Assembly (NCBI RefSeq): GCF_000485595.1
Contig: NW_014577311.1
Span: forward strand, 106,686-170,685
Direction: 5' to 3'
Length of the DNA stretch: 64,000 bases
Origin: Priapulus caudatus
Lineage: Eukaryota > Priapulida > Priapulimorpha > Priapulimorphida > Priapulidae
Below are positions 11,379 to 24,100 of the stretch, in pieces. A program made the position numbers and the translations under genes. The notes beneath the pieces were generated by a model. That model was not told where the DNA came from. It ran no database searches and saw only the letters and a program-made list of their open reading frames with translations. The first letter of the stretch is position 1; each line of letters begins with the position of its first letter.

Positions 11379-11612
11379 ACATGCGGCTAGCGACAGGGCG
11401 TCATCCCTATGTTACGGATGCGCGATTCACCCTAGCGGCGAGTTATGGAACTAAAACCATGTACAAGTACATTTGATAAACATGAATTTTACATTTTACC
11501 CTAACCCTAACCCTAACCCTAACCCTAACCCTAACCCTAACCCTAACCCTAACCCCTAACCCTAATCGCGCATGCGTAACATAGGGATGACGCCCTGTCG
11601 CTAGCCGCATCT
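11379..11612. mobile_element. Inverted-repeat element with telomere-like core, TSD TGTCCGTGT
   Basis: Inverted repeats of about 50 bp (ATGCGGCTAGCGACAGGGCG continuing to ATGCGCGATT) are flanked by the 9-bp direct repeat TGTCCGTGT at 11370-11378 and 11613-11621. The space between the arms holds a run of CCCTAA units. A 9-bp duplication is the length seen for Mutator-like (MULE) elements, but no transposase is present to confirm the class. Confidence 0.8.
11499..11565. repeat. Interstitial telomere-like array (CCCTAA)n
   Basis: About eleven CCCTAA units, one with an extra C, at the centre of the inverted-repeat element 11379-11612. The flanking sequence is unique and genic, so this is not a chromosome end. 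Confidence 0.9.
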
Positions 11613-12188
11613 TGTCCGTGTCAGTGAGCGTAATTTGTATTTGTAATTTGTAGACGTTGGACACAAACACTTTAGAAATTTAAAAAGATACTAATATTAT
11701 TCGGTGCGATATACAGCACCTCTCACCTTTACCACCGGAAAAGTGCTTTTTACTCGTTTTGGCAGAAATTACAACAGGCAAATGAGCCTGAGCCTGAGGC
11801 AATACAGTTTCACTGGGTGCTGCCATCTTGGAGTTTGCCCTACTGCGGCGTTAGTATTGTTAGAACTCGCTAAAACATATACTATGTTAAGATGGAAATT
11901 TTTTGTGCTTTGATAAATAATTCTGAATTTTAGTTTGGCATATACTTTAATAAATTTCTAATTAAAATTACGGATGCTATTTATGATATTTATGCAATCG
12001 AAGCGCACGATATTGTACGATACGTCTCGCCCTCGGTACAGTCTTCCGACTCAAAATGATTACAAACAATTTCGTCAGTTCATGACTTCACGTATTTCTG
12101 GAGAAAAATAGCGATATTGCGATCATATTTCAAGTCTGTAAAAACTGTAATCAACGCACTTGCGTGAGAACCGGTGATATATTATAAT

Positions 12189-15100
12189 ATGGCTAGTACA
12201 TCCGAATCTGAAGGACAGAAAGAGGGAGACGACCCGGAAGATGCGAACAAGTCTAATCCCAGTCAAGATGGCACATTCGAGTGTAACATATGTCTAGATA
12301 CAGCACACGATGCTGTAGTTAGCATGTGCGGGCACTTATTTTGGTATGTACTAATTGCTACTAGTAGGCGTCGTACGCCATGGGACCCACTAACTAAACC
12401 AAAGGGTAGTGTGTTACATGATACATCATGCACACAATCTACCTAACCACCTGGCACCTCAACATTCGGTTCAAGGATAGAGATTAGAGAACATGGGTCC
12501 CAATAAAACCAATGTAATTTACATCAATATAAATATAATATTACATCAATATAATAGGTTAGGGTTATGGTTAGAGTTAGGATTAGGGTTAGGATTAGGG
12601 TTAGAATTAGGGTTTGGGTTAGGTTTAGGCACATTGGTTTTATTGGGACCCATGTTCTCTATCCTTGGGCCCAACATTCCACAACTCACAAGTGCACAAC
12701 AAATACAAATGCATCATTACAATTTACATGTCTGAAGGCTGGCCTCCGTCTTTTTCATTGACTTGTAACTTTGTATATTAAGTTCGTCAGGAGTCGTCAA
12801 GTAGCGTAATTTATTAGGTAGTGTGCCTGCATGGCGTGACATAGATACAATAATGTAACCCAAACCCAGGAGGATAGGGTTACAAAGCGTCCGTATGGTT
12901 TTGTGCGGAGGAACGCCTGAGTGAATCACTCAGGGCGGTTTGCTAGTGCGTTTTCAGAGACTAGAACTTCCAAACTGGGTTTATTCTAAACACGAACCTT
13001 TCTCTGCTATCCGGGAACTTACTATGTATCACAATACTCTGTATTAAACTAATATAACCTGTTACAAAAATTCGAAGTGACGAGCGGCGAATATACTGAG
13101 CGCATTTCTGTTGACCTGTGACGTACTTCGGTTTGAAGAGCGGATTCACCGACCAATTGGAGGGCGCTGCGTTTGCCGATCGCTATGCGCATTGGGAATG
13201 TGTACGTCACAGGTCAACAGAAATGGCGCTCGAAATATCCGCCGCTCGTCACTTCGAATTTTTGTAACAGGTTATATTAGTTTAATACAGAGTATTGCGA
13301 TACATAGTAAGTTCCCGGATAGCGGAGAAAGGTTCGTGTTTAGAATAAACCCAGTTTGGAAGTTCTAGTCTCTGAAAACGCACCAGCAAACTGCCCTGAG
13401 TGATTCACTCAGGCGTTCCTCCGCACAAAACCATACGGACGCTTTGTAACCCTATCCTCCTGGGTTTGGGTTACATTATTATATCTAGGCGTGACACACT
13501 AGCCAACGAAAGAAACGTGAATTTGATTATCAATATTAACTTCAAACTTAGAGAAATAGCGAAGGTGGGTAGGACTGTTTCTTTGAAGTTGAATAAAATG
13601 GTTTGAACATAGGGTACTCACTTGTCATAATTATTCATTATTACATGGTGGGTGTTCTAATTGACATCTTGGTACAAATTCACTCTGTACTGTAATGTGG
13701 TGGCCCGCATTTTAATACTACAGCTTGCCACATTTGCTGCTCTGGTTTTTCTTGGGATTCACTGCTGACAAATGAGCTAGGTTCAGGCCAGGTACTGATT
13801 TTTAGGGGTCTTCACTTTCCCAAGTGAGAATACATTTCCAATTAATTTCCTCAGTTTTAAAACCTAAGTAACCTTAACCATAACACTAGCTAATTTGGAT
13901 CAAGGATAGTTTGGGACGCCGCAAATGTGTTTTAGCATGTTACCTAAACTAGGATTGGGACACTAATTCTAACATTTAATGTAGCAGTTTAGTTAAAGGT
14001 TATACAGTATTCGTTCAATTCTACTTTAGATGTACAATTTTTAATGACGGGGTTAGGTTAGGCTTATGGTTCAGGGATAGGGTCATGTTGCAAAACGCTA
14101 CAATAATAATGATTTATGTAATGTGGTTACAAAGTTAGATGGAGCCGATCAATGAATTGTGTCCTAGAAATTTGTGCTAAATAGCTCTAGATACTATGGG
14201 CACAATCTCTTTCTCTGTAACCCTTCAGTCTCCTAAGACACAGGTTGTGAACTCCCTCCATGTTCCTCGGTTGGTCACCTTCCGCTCCATTTCCCTCCAG
14301 GTGTAACCTTTCTTCTTGAGTTCCACCTCCGAATCTCGCTTCCAGGTTGCTTTAGGCATTTCTACCCAATGTCTTCCTTGCGGGTTCCAGCTCAGCGCCA
14401 TGCATGTTATGTCAGTCGTTTCCTTCCGCAGTGTGTGGCCCACCCAGCCCCCCAGCCCCCTGGGCTCAATAGACTTGCATATATTTAGTACAGCGGGGAA
14501 CTAATTTAGAAAAGTACATAAAATCTGTTACGGTAATTATTTTCTCGTGTGCTTTATATAAAGCTGGGTTTACACTACCGACTTTATGTTCGCGAAATGG
14601 CGAGTTGGACCAATTTCGCAATTCGGCAACTCCAAGTTGGCAAAAATAAAACATGGTCTAACCTGCCAACTAGTTGCTATCGATTGGTTGGTCGCCCAAC
14701 TTTTGTGTTTACACTGCCGATTGTCGGTTGTATAGTTGGGAAGTTGGTCCAATTCGCCAACACAAAGTCGGTAGTGTAAACCCAGCTTCAGACCAATTCC
14801 AACTGAGCATGTTACACTCTACATTATCTAATGTTGCATTGCTAAGGACATAAATTACTCTATTCTGTCTAATTTAAACTAAATTTTACTTACACGTGAC
14901 AGCTTTCAAATTTTCTAATTTGATATTCATGATTTATATGATCTAAAATCTGACTCCCACATTGCAGTTGGCCATGTCTACATCAGTGGTTGGAAACGAG
15001 ACCAAATCGGCAAACATGCCCAGTTTGCAAAGCAGGAATTAGCAAAGAGAAGGTTGTACCCCTCTATGGAAGAGGAAATGCGAAGCAAGAGGACCCTAGG

Positions 15101-18100
15101 TTAGTCAGTGATATTAAACATTAGTTATTACATTCAGTTAACCTCAGTGTTAATGTAAATTTCAAGCAGTTTTACTATGCATGAAATCAGGTTATATTTG
15201 ATAGAATATTTTAGGGTTGTCAAAAACAGGGATCTATATGTTTCAGGACCAAAGTCCCACCACGGCCACAAGGTCAGAGAACTGAGCCTGAAAATAATGG
15301 GGTAAGCAAATGAAGTTGATGATGGCTAACTTCTACTAGCGAAACTATCAATTGGGCAATAATAATATACAGTACCATTTGGTGATTGATTGTGTATTGA
15401 TTTTAGCTGGACCTATTAAATCAACATGTCCACATCTTGTCTTGATGATTTTTTCACGTCTTTTGAAGAATTTCATGTGAAATAGCACGTGTCTGTAGTA
15501 AAGTTAAAGTGTGAGGAAAGAGATATTGCCAGAATTCTCCTTTTAAATTTCTGTTTTGTAAATCACAACAGCCTAAATTCTTAGTGATTATCAAGTTTGT
15601 GTAATTGGTAGTATATCCACTAATAGGTTAGACTGTATTTTTCTACATATTTATATTATTGGCTGCGTCGTTTTCATTATTGTATCCCCCACGACGAAGT
15701 CGGCGGGGATACTATGGTTTCATGTCTGTCCAGTCGCCGTCGCAGACACTTTCCCTTCTGCTCTATAACTCGACGCCTAATTGACCTAGCGTGACCAAAC
15801 ATGGTCTACTTACACATCTTGGGGAGAAGGTGCGCAGCGTACCGAAACCAGGTCACTATGACCTTTATTTGACCTTTACCTTGACCTTTATCATATTTCC
15901 CTTCCGCTCTATAACTCGGCCTCTAATTGGCTTAGCGATACCAAACTTGGTATACTTACACATCTTGGGGAGAAGGTGTGTCGCGTACCGAAACCAGATT
16001 ACTGCAACTTTTATTTGACATTGACCTTGACCTTCATCATATTTCCCTTCTGCTCTATAACTCGGTCCCTAATTGACCTAGCGTGAGCAAACTTCGTATA
16101 TTTACACATCTTGGGGAGAAGGTGTGTCGCGTACCAAAACCCCTAAGGCAACCAATTTTAACATACTTGCACATGTATCTCAGGCAGATGAGTTGTGTAA
16201 CAAACCTTTGTCTTTGTGACTTACTTAACTTTACCTACCTTCTACGTCCTTACAGAGATATTTCATTCATACTAGATCACGGGGGATACATGTAGTTGGC
16301 GACAACTGCCCTTTCTAGTTTGTTATAAGATTATTCGAAGACTTGAAAACAAAGAAAAAATCAATTTTAATATGTTTGATCTTGTTCAGCCATTTCAGAG
16401 TTTCAACTGGGGAGGAGATGGAGGATTTCAAATGTCATTTGGAATTGGTGCCTTTCCCTTTGGCTTATTTGCATCAACAGTGAATCTAGGAGGCCCACGG
16501 CTACCTGGTGGTAAGTAGAGCATATTTCAGTGGAATTTCAAAACAAACCAAGTCGGATACACACTACTCTACGAAAGAAAACACGACACTTGAATGCCTA
16601 GCAAGGCGTGATGTAACCAAGGGGCAAGGAGAGATTGTATCAAGAGTACCTAATAGAGAAGAGTATGACACCGTTTTAACAGCGTTTTGCATAGTTTTCA
16701 ACTTGTAAATATTCTATCAATATGTGAATAAATATATTCAAACTTTACCTTGTTTTTGTCTATGATTCTCCCTTAATCATATGACACCACCAATTTACCT
16801 GAAAATCGTATGTGTTCTTCAAAAAAGTTCTTTGAATATGACACGTTTCACACAGTTTTCACAAATGAGCACATGTATTCGGCTCATGTTGATATGCGGC
16901 GGCAGCACCAGGTTGTAACTACGGGACGCTGGGGGCTGTTGTGGATATTAGGTAAGAACAGTAACAGCACTTGTTTCTCTTCCTTATCATCAGGAACACG
17001 ATGGCAACACAGCTCAAATCAGCTGCTAGCTCGTCGTGAGCACACATTTATTTTTAGCACGCTGGAAACGCTACACGCTGAATACAATTCGATGCCTAAT
17101 CTCCCCAGCACCCCCAGCGTTCCGTCATAGACAATAGAACACTAATCCCATAATAAACTTGCGCCGAAAACATGCGCTCATTTGTGAAAACTGTGTGAAA
17201 CCGTGTCGTATTCAAAGAACTTTTTTGAAGATAACATGTATACGATTTTCAGGTAAATTGGTGGTGTCATATGATTAAGGGAGAATCATAGACGAAAACA
17301 AGGTAAAGTTTGAATATATTTATTCACATATTGATAGAATATTTACAAGTTGAAAACTATGCAAAACGCTGTTAAAACGGTGTCATACTCTTCTCTATTA
17401 TGTACTCTTGATTGTATATATACATTGACAATACATTTGCAATATCCGTGCTTGCTGTACTACCATGCTTCCGACAAGACATTGCTTGCTGTCCGTGTCA
17501 TTAGAAGTGATAACAGTATTTATGTCAGTTCTTTTTCACAATGTTACCTGGGGAGACCCCAGGAGGCGGTTTTACCAAATTAAGTCAATTAAGCATGTCA
17601 TAAGCAGCTCTAGCACACAGGTAAACTCAATTAGTTCGGAGATGCATTTATCAAGTTGTGTAAACTCACCATGACTGCGTTAGGATTGTCAAAAGAGAAC
17701 ACAGCTAGAAGTTAGGGCATGTCAATTAGGCAATTAAGGCATAATAACATCTTGAGGATTTATTGGATGTCGCAAATTAGCTTAAGCTTTGAAGGCATGT
17801 GGGACCTTACATGCATTAAGAGCCTGGGCATAGTATATGTGACCCGCTCCAGCAAAACCAGGATTAAGTAGGAAATTCTACAAATTGAGTTATGTGCATA
17901 TCTGAATAGATCATTTAATTACCTTTAAAATTATATATAATATTTGGCTATATCTAAAGAATTGACCGATCTACAGCAATTTGAAGATCGGAAACCGACT
18001 TATTCCGGAATATGCAGCTTTTGAGATAAAGCGTTCCGGGTATGGTGCCCAGTCGGGGATGAGCGGTCAGGGGCCCTTCAAAAAAAATTTTATTTTTTTT

Positions 18101-18705
18101 ATTTTTTTAAAATTAAAAATGACCATAATAATTTAGAGATATCTGAACCTAAATATCCGGATTAAATATGCACTTAGGAACTTATTTTTGTAAAAATCTC
18201 ATTTTTGTCCAGGTAGGCCATTTTCAGAATTGACATGTGTGCGTGCTCATTATTCAAAACAATGACTTGCGACTTAGTCCGTATTATGCTGGAGCGGGTC
18301 ACATATGTGTAAATATAGTGCTGATGAGAAGATGCAAAATCAAGGTTAAAGATCAAAAGGCCAATTGCTCTAAGGTGCAGATGTTCAAAAGCAGATTGGG
18401 GGATGAACCGCAGCTGAATAGTCGTTTGCGGCTCTATTTACTAATATTACTTTATTTGATGTTTGATCTTTATCAATTCTTCCTGCTAAAAAGACGATTT
18501 GTGGAACCAATTACTATTGACATACGAGATGCAACTATGCTGAATATTTTATTTCTACATGTATTTAAAGATTTACTTGTTTTAAATCTAAATTTTTCTT
18601 TTTTCAGCACAACCAGGGACACCCCAGTTCGAAGAGGAGCAGTTTCTGTCGAAGCTGTTTCTCTGGGTAGCTATTCTATTTATCTTCTGGTTGCTGGTTG
18701 CGTGA
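12189..18705 (+). CDS. RNF185: E3 ubiquitin ligase RNF185
   Basis: Five coding exons, 12189-12343, 14968-15099, 15247-15301, 16390-16510 and 18608-18705, join in phase to 186 residues (vertebrate form about 192). An acidic, Ser-rich N-terminus (1-28) precedes a C3HC4 RING with ligands C32, C35, C47, H49, C52, C55, C69 and C72. The surrounding sequence is family-specific: [20 protein letters not shown] and [35 protein letters not shown] and [15 protein letters not shown] follow, then a C-terminal hydrophobic anchor (about 171-185). RNF185 and RNF5 are tail-anchored ER/mitochondrial ligases acting in ER-associated degradation and autophagy. The RNF185-type linker ([11 protein letters not shown]) favours RNF185 over RNF5. 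The start is the first ATG before conserved sequence. Introns 1, 3 and 4 carry repeats or transposons, but every splice junction is intact. Confidence 0.95.
12468..12671. mobile_element. Inverted-repeat element with telomere-like core, TSD CAACATTC
   Basis: The ends carry AAGGATAGAGA and ACATGGGTCCCAATAAAACC in inverted order, and the left arm has a 7-bp duplication. The core from about 12556 to 12627 is degenerate GGTTAGGGTTA-type telomere-like sequence. The direct repeat CAACATTC flanks it (12460-12467 and 12672-12679). It lies in RNF185 intron 1. Confidence 0.75.
12842..13487. mobile_element. Long foldback element, 9-bp TSD GGCGTGACA
   Basis: Two arms of about 285 bp are near-exact inverted copies (outer tip TAGATAYAATAATGTAACCC, inner tip CTGTTGACCTGTGACGTAC) around a spacer of about 73 bp (13128-13200). 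The perfect 9-bp direct repeat GGCGTGACA lies at 12833-12841 and 13488-13496. The ORFs seen in both arms mirror each other because the arms are copies and are not separate genes. Foldback structure with a 9-bp duplication fits Mutator-like non-autonomous elements (inference). It lies in RNF185 intron 1. Confidence 0.85.
14562..14787. mobile_element. PIF/Harbinger-like MITE (AGCTGGGTTTACACT family)
   Basis: Inverted ends AGCTGGGTTTACACTACCGA and complement, 226 bp. The left flank is TAA and the right flank TCA, a duplication with one change. Internal subrepeats around GCCAACT/AGTTGG make the core partly palindromic. It lies in RNF185 intron 1. Confidence 0.75.
15686..16290. repeat. 146-bp tandem repeat, about three units
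   Basis: The block TTCCCTTCYGCTCTATAACT recurs at 15751, 15897 and 16043, giving a 146-bp period. Each unit also holds CACATCTTGGGGAGAAGGTG. A short hairpin, CCCCCACGACGAAGTCGGCGGGG, precedes it at about 15687-15709. It lies in RNF185 intron 3; ORFs here simply follow the repeat. Confidence 0.8.
16640..17411. mobile_element. TCARGAG-family long foldback, TSD TTGTA
   Basis: The left arm (16640-16877) and right arm (17170-17411) are near-exact inverted copies around a 292-bp unique spacer. The outer tips are TCAAGAGTAC and its complement. The 5-bp direct repeat TTGTA flanks it at 16635-16639 and 17412-17416. It lies in RNF185 intron 4, 129 bp after the splice donor. It shares tip sequence and TSD form with 22816, 31254, 32560, 34731 and 37244. 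Confidence 0.85.
17838..18303. mobile_element. Inverted-repeat MITE with TA flanks (Tc1/mariner-like)
   Basis: Ends TGTGACCCGCTCCAGCA and complement are flanked by TA on both sides, the duplication used by Tc1/mariner elements. The 466-bp body has no long reading frame of note. It lies in RNF185 intron 4. Confidence 0.7.
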
Positions 18706-18719
18706 CAGATGCCCAGTGA

Positions 18720-20030
18720 GACCCTCCAGTTCTTGCTGTGAAATCAAAAACAGACCTATCCGCGTTTCCCGACTCAGCAGTCATGTTTGAACGGGTGCCA
18801 CATAAACCAAACTATATGAAGTTGTTCTGCGCAGTGGATGTTCCAAATTGTGTGTCACTACTTACATGAAGTCAAGGACCTCAAGTCATCGCTGCAGACG
18901 GACATGATCACCACAATGCACGTATGCCATGCTGAAGACTGAGCGAGGGCTGATTTACAGATTTTCTTTAAAAGCTGCTAGCTGTGAGATTTATGTTTGG
19001 GTTACTTGTGTGGTTTGTCTGTAATGGCAGTTAGTGTTACAGTAAAAATATAGTACACAGGTAGGAATAGCATGGTTTTGCTAGTGTACACAATGCAGCC
19101 TTATATAACTTTAGTACTGACTACTAAATTATAGTGTAGCAGTGTTCTACTATAGGAGGTGCCGAATTTATGCATTTTGCATCACCCAGAATATATCTAA
19201 GCAGTCACTCCAATCTAGCATATATGTGTCCAGCATTACCCTATGGGTTAAATGTATTTTATTCATTTTTTAAACCAGAATATGGACATTAAAGGTGCAG
19301 GTAATCAATTGTGGAGATGAACTGTAAGGTATTTGTACACGGTGCATAGACTAATACATGCATGTCATGACTCACAAAATGCATGTTTATTATAATATTA
19401 TAATGACATGACCGTGTATCGTCTATCAGTTGAAATTTTCAACTACAACTGAACAAAACTCATGCTGCTGTATTTCTGAGACCATGTCTTCTAAGATGTG
19501 GTAGTCGTTGTGCAGTAGCCTGCCAGTTTCATTTCTGCACAAGAATAATTAATACGTTGATACAGTAAAATAATATCAAGAGCTTATAATACCTATATAT
19601 ATATAATAATAGCCTGATAATATTGGGATGTGAAACAGAACATTGAGGGCAAGATTTCTGTAGCTGTAAAAAATTCGAGATATATGAAATATTATCAAGA
19701 TGTTTACTAAAAATGGTATGTAAATTGCTCTTGGTATTTTAAAATATGTAATATATTATATATTGAAGGCATGTTGAATGAATGTAATTGTTAATAATAA
19801 AGTTCTAGTGCTAAGAAGACATTGAGTTATTGTACACGAATATATGTTTACAAGAAGTTATTTATGGTTTTACTGCAGTTTATTATACACTACCATGGGT
19901 GTTAACAAAAAAAGTTGGGACTGAAAAAATTGGGTCCAGTGGGATGGATTCTGTGCAATATAACATGCATTTGATGACATTTCTTGATAAGATAGAAATT
20001 AGTAAATGCTACAGTCTATTTAATCTGTAA
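18720..20030. other. RNF185 3' UTR and spacer
   Basis: Sequence after the RNF185 stop. AATAAA at 19796-19801 is the most convincing polyadenylation hexamer. No further conserved exon is seen. The ORF at 19830-20030 is not recognisable. Confidence 0.4.
19796..19801 (+). terminator. Candidate polyadenylation signal for RNF185
   Basis: AATAAA 1.1 kb after the RNF185 stop, followed by GT-containing sequence. The distance makes it only a candidate. Confidence 0.35.
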
Positions 20031-20037
20031 CATAAAA

Positions 20038-20384
20038 GCTTGGATAAAACACTTATACAAGAATATATAACAAGCATACATAGTTAAGATCATTAGATGC
20101 AACTCACTTAAAAAAAATTTTTTTATTAATTTAATTTAAAATTCATTAAAAAAGGTCCCAATTTTTCTTAAGATGGACGTCTGTCTACAGACAGACAGTT
20201 AACACCCATGCACTACACATGACACACAGAAAAATATACATAGACATGGCAAACAATCATTTTTTTAAATTCACAAATATTTACAAATGATAGAGGACTT
20301 GGATATGCCAAAAACTTGGATAAAACACTATTATATGAGTATATAACAAGCATACATAGTTAAGATCATTAAATGCAACTCACT
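20038..20384. repeat. Direct repeat pair of about 72 bp
   Basis: A segment starting CTTGGATAAAACACT and running through AACAAGCATACATAGTTAAG to GCAACTCACT occurs at 20038-20110 and again at 20313-20384 with few changes. About 200 bp separate the copies. Confidence 0.75.
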
Positions 20385-20409
20385 TTTTACAAAATTGTTA
20401 AAACTTTAA

Positions 20410-20997
20410 AGGGACAGTAGCCTCTAGGATTTTACTGCATACAACTGTACTTACTGTATAACAAATCATCTATACCCACATGTATTTGTCACCAGATACT
20501 TAATTAATTATTTACACATCAACGCTACGAAATTTGAACGGCGCCATGACACCCGCGACCGTGCTGCCACCCTGAAAAAGTTGCGTATTTGCATTTTTAT
20601 TTTGCAGGTAAATGACCGAGGGCTAATCACAAAAGTGCAATTATATTTATACCTAAATGCTATTTAACCGAACGATATTCATTTTAGGGCAAATTTATCC
20701 ATATTATAACTGAAACTATATGTCGTTTATAAGATATTACAATCCTTTTGCTTTTAAATGAATAAATAAGAAATACCCTCGGTCTGTAGCCCTTGGCTGG
20801 AAAGTGGTTTTGCGCAACTTCTCAGATCGTGCGCTTTGAGTGGCGCCACCGTCGTTGTAAGCAAACTGTAGTCGTTAGTTTTAAAACATTTAAAAAAAAT
20901 ATTTCTAATGGTGATTGAACCATGAAACTTTTTATGTAGCGCAATTATAACCTAAATTAGCTGAAAATAACCCTAGAACCTAGAGGCTACTGTTCCT
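20410..20997. mobile_element. TTAA-flanked inverted-repeat element, family A copy 1
   Basis: Ends AGGGACAGTAGCCTCTAGG and complement are flanked by TTAA at 20406-20409 and 20998-21001. A second copy in the opposite orientation lies at 39382-39980. TTAA duplications are made by Kolobok and piggyBac elements; the AGGG tip favours Kolobok (inference). It is non-autonomous, 588 bp. Confidence 0.85.
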
Positions 20998-21121
20998 TTA
21001 AGATTAAACAAAAATACAATAAAAATACAAATATTTACAAATGCTAGAGTCAAATCATTTTGTCAGCTAAACTTGGCACTTGTGAATGCAATGCATGCAA
21101 TTGCATCTCGACGTTGAAGTA

Positions 21122-24100
21122 TCAACTGCTGCTGCTGTCCTTTGGCTTCACAAACGTCATCTCGTCTCTCCATTTCATGAATGTAGGCTCTCCAGAACGC
21201 AGCAGGGGTTCAGGCGGGTCGTCCATCCCTGGCCGATCATATGCTGTAGAGATTATGGCTTGACGCTGCCCTTGCTGAACTCTGGGCCCATCACTACTTA
21301 CCAACCTCTCGCCATGGTAGCTGTGTTGTAAATTATACTATATATAGGTATTTACATATATAATAAAGGAGAACATTAGCGCTGCTTGACAATTTTTAAT
21401 TATCCAACACATAAATTTCCATTGCTTAAAATTAATTGGAAGTTAATAAATACTTGATTTCAACATGATGTGTTGATTAGAGTTTGTTTACATTTAAGAG
21501 ATGATGCCTGTGTTGTTCTTAGATTTTCATTTTCCTGTGACAATACTGAGCATTGGTAATTTTTAACCATTTAAATGATAAAAGATCGTAATATTTTAGA
21601 CTTTACATTAAGCTTTAAAAATTATACATGTTATAATACTAATCTTTTACAGTTAAATGATAGCTGCAGATCAATACAATTTACTTTGATTATAAGCTCT
21701 AGGTCTGAAAAGTTAGAAACTATAATTCAAAATCACTATCACCATGAATACATCAAAAATACATACCCAAATCCAATTTTGGATTTCCCAGCCTGTCCAT
21801 CCAACTCCACAGCTTCAGAAATACCTGATTTCATCTTTCCAAGTCCCTGACCCTCCTTCCATCCATGATGCTCCATGATTTTTCTACCAAACCCCTGAAA
21901 GGCCATTATAAAAATATACACTATCTAGATGCAATGATCTTATATAAGTGTCACATAATATTCCATGACAAAGAACTAGTAGACTGATTGCAAATACTAA
22001 CCTTAGTATATTTCTCAAACTTTCCAATTTTTTGGCTCTCTTCTGGATCAAGAACTTTCTTCCTTTTCTTTCGGTCTCCGAATCCAGCAGTAAACATATC
22101 AGTAGCTTCTATCCCAGCTCTTCGTCTCTGCTCTCTCCTCATCTGGACGAAATCCCTGAAAGATTGGCACAGGACGATTTCAAAAAGTTGCTTTACTGTT
22201 TTTTGTTAGGACCAGATATATACCAAATTATGTGCAATAGTGCTATTTACTGCGGTAACGGCAGATCCAGCAGGTTGGTTCCTCAAGGTTATTCCCTACT
22301 ACCCGAATCGATTACGGCAAATGAGTAAAAAAAACAAAGCAGTCATGAACATTTTAATCCTCCATTTTACATACTGCTTCCCAAATTTAGTATTCACTAG
22401 AGGCTTTAAAATTGTTGTCTGCTGTTCGGTGTCTTACCCAAAAAAGCTTATAGCTCTTCCCTATAGACCCACTTGCTGCCCACGTTTGGTCATGTTTCAG
22501 GCAAAATCACATCGTATTTTAGATGTTGCAATCAGAATTGATAGAGTGATTCAGTTTTGATAGCCATGTTCGCCAACTCAAAAATATCTCTACAGACGTT
22601 ATTATTTGGCAAAGGTTAGGGTGGTGAAAATGGCCACAGGGGGAACACCTACCTGCTGTCCTTATCTCCACCAAGAGGCTCATACCACACAGACATGTCA
22701 ACGTCCCACTCATCAGCTGTTCTCTCATCGAAATCTAATCGTAAGGATATTACAAAAGATTTTAATTTAACTGTCACAGTGCTGGCTATCAGAACAATTA
22801 CAATGCTACATAGTATCAGGAGTGTATCAAACACAAAAGTATTGATACACTCCTGATAGTATTAGGTGTTAGAATGCCCCTGTGTGAATGCAGCAAGGGT
22901 AATTAAACCTAAAAAAATGTGTGTATCACTGTGAGCTAAGGTTATAATGTACAGGTGTCTGTAGCACTATAAGTTTACAGCTCACATGACACAATATGAG
23001 TGGGGTTTACACATCAACAATAAGTGATCTGATCAAAGTAACACGATCTGTCTAAAATACTGCTAAGACAGTTAAAATGGGCACAAGCGGTTTCACCTCC
23101 TTCCAATTGGTCCCAGTATGCTGCATCTGTATGCCAGACAAGACCTGGCCCACCCTTTTCCCAGGTCACCTCCATTTCTTCTTCATAAAGTCTTTCCTTT
23201 GTGCGATCCTGCGAGGTGACATCATTGTGGAAGGATTCGTACCTATCCCATTCCTCACCTGTGTCGTCATCCTAGAAAAGCGGAACATGGCCAAGCACAT
23301 TATTATTTGTTTCTTTCAGTTATAGATGCTGTTAACCTGAATCACATTGATTATAGTATCTAAATTGTACTTGGCCAAGACAGTAGTTCCCCTGCGATTG
23401 GTCTAACATAACGATATATAATTGTAACACTGCACAGTGTAGATATCGCTTACTCAGAAGATTTCCTAAGAAGAGTTCTAATAATTTAATTCTGCCTTTG
23501 GAAATGCTGCTGTACGAATGGATACATGTCATCTGAACACTTAATTACCTCTCCAGAATCTGTGTCGTTGCTGATGCTGTTGTTGTCATCCTTCCTGGTT
23601 TCCGAGGGCATTTGTGTCTTTAAATACACATCGCTCAGCTGCATCCCTGAAGCTGTAATGACTTCATCTTCCTCAGTATCTAATCTTGAGTAGGTTTCCC
23701 CACCGTAATCACATGGCACATTCCCATAGCGGCGATTTGATCTGCAAAATAAGAGTATTTCAAATGTGAGCTTGTGCTCTGACAAGTCATTAAATGCCTT
23801 TTGCCACCTAATAAATTCCCTATTTTACATTTGATTAAAAAAAACTATGAGGAACCAAACACAGTTGATTCACACATGGTCAAGATTATGCCAGTTTATT
23901 ACCTTGACTTTGGAAACTGCAATCCCAACTGTTTAATGAGATGCCCTGGCATTCTGCACAACCTTATCTGCTCCAGGAAATATGTTACAGGTGTTCCCAC
24001 GTTGCCCTGTGGCATCACGGGTGGGGGGTGAAGCTCAGCAAGTTGCCTTATGTTTACATCGGTCAGCTGTTCCCGATCTGGGTCAATCTGTCGCTGTTCT

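Noticed and set aside
11499-11565. Chromosome end (telomere)
   Set aside because: The array is short, lies within an inverted-repeat element with target duplications, and unique gene sequence continues on both sides.
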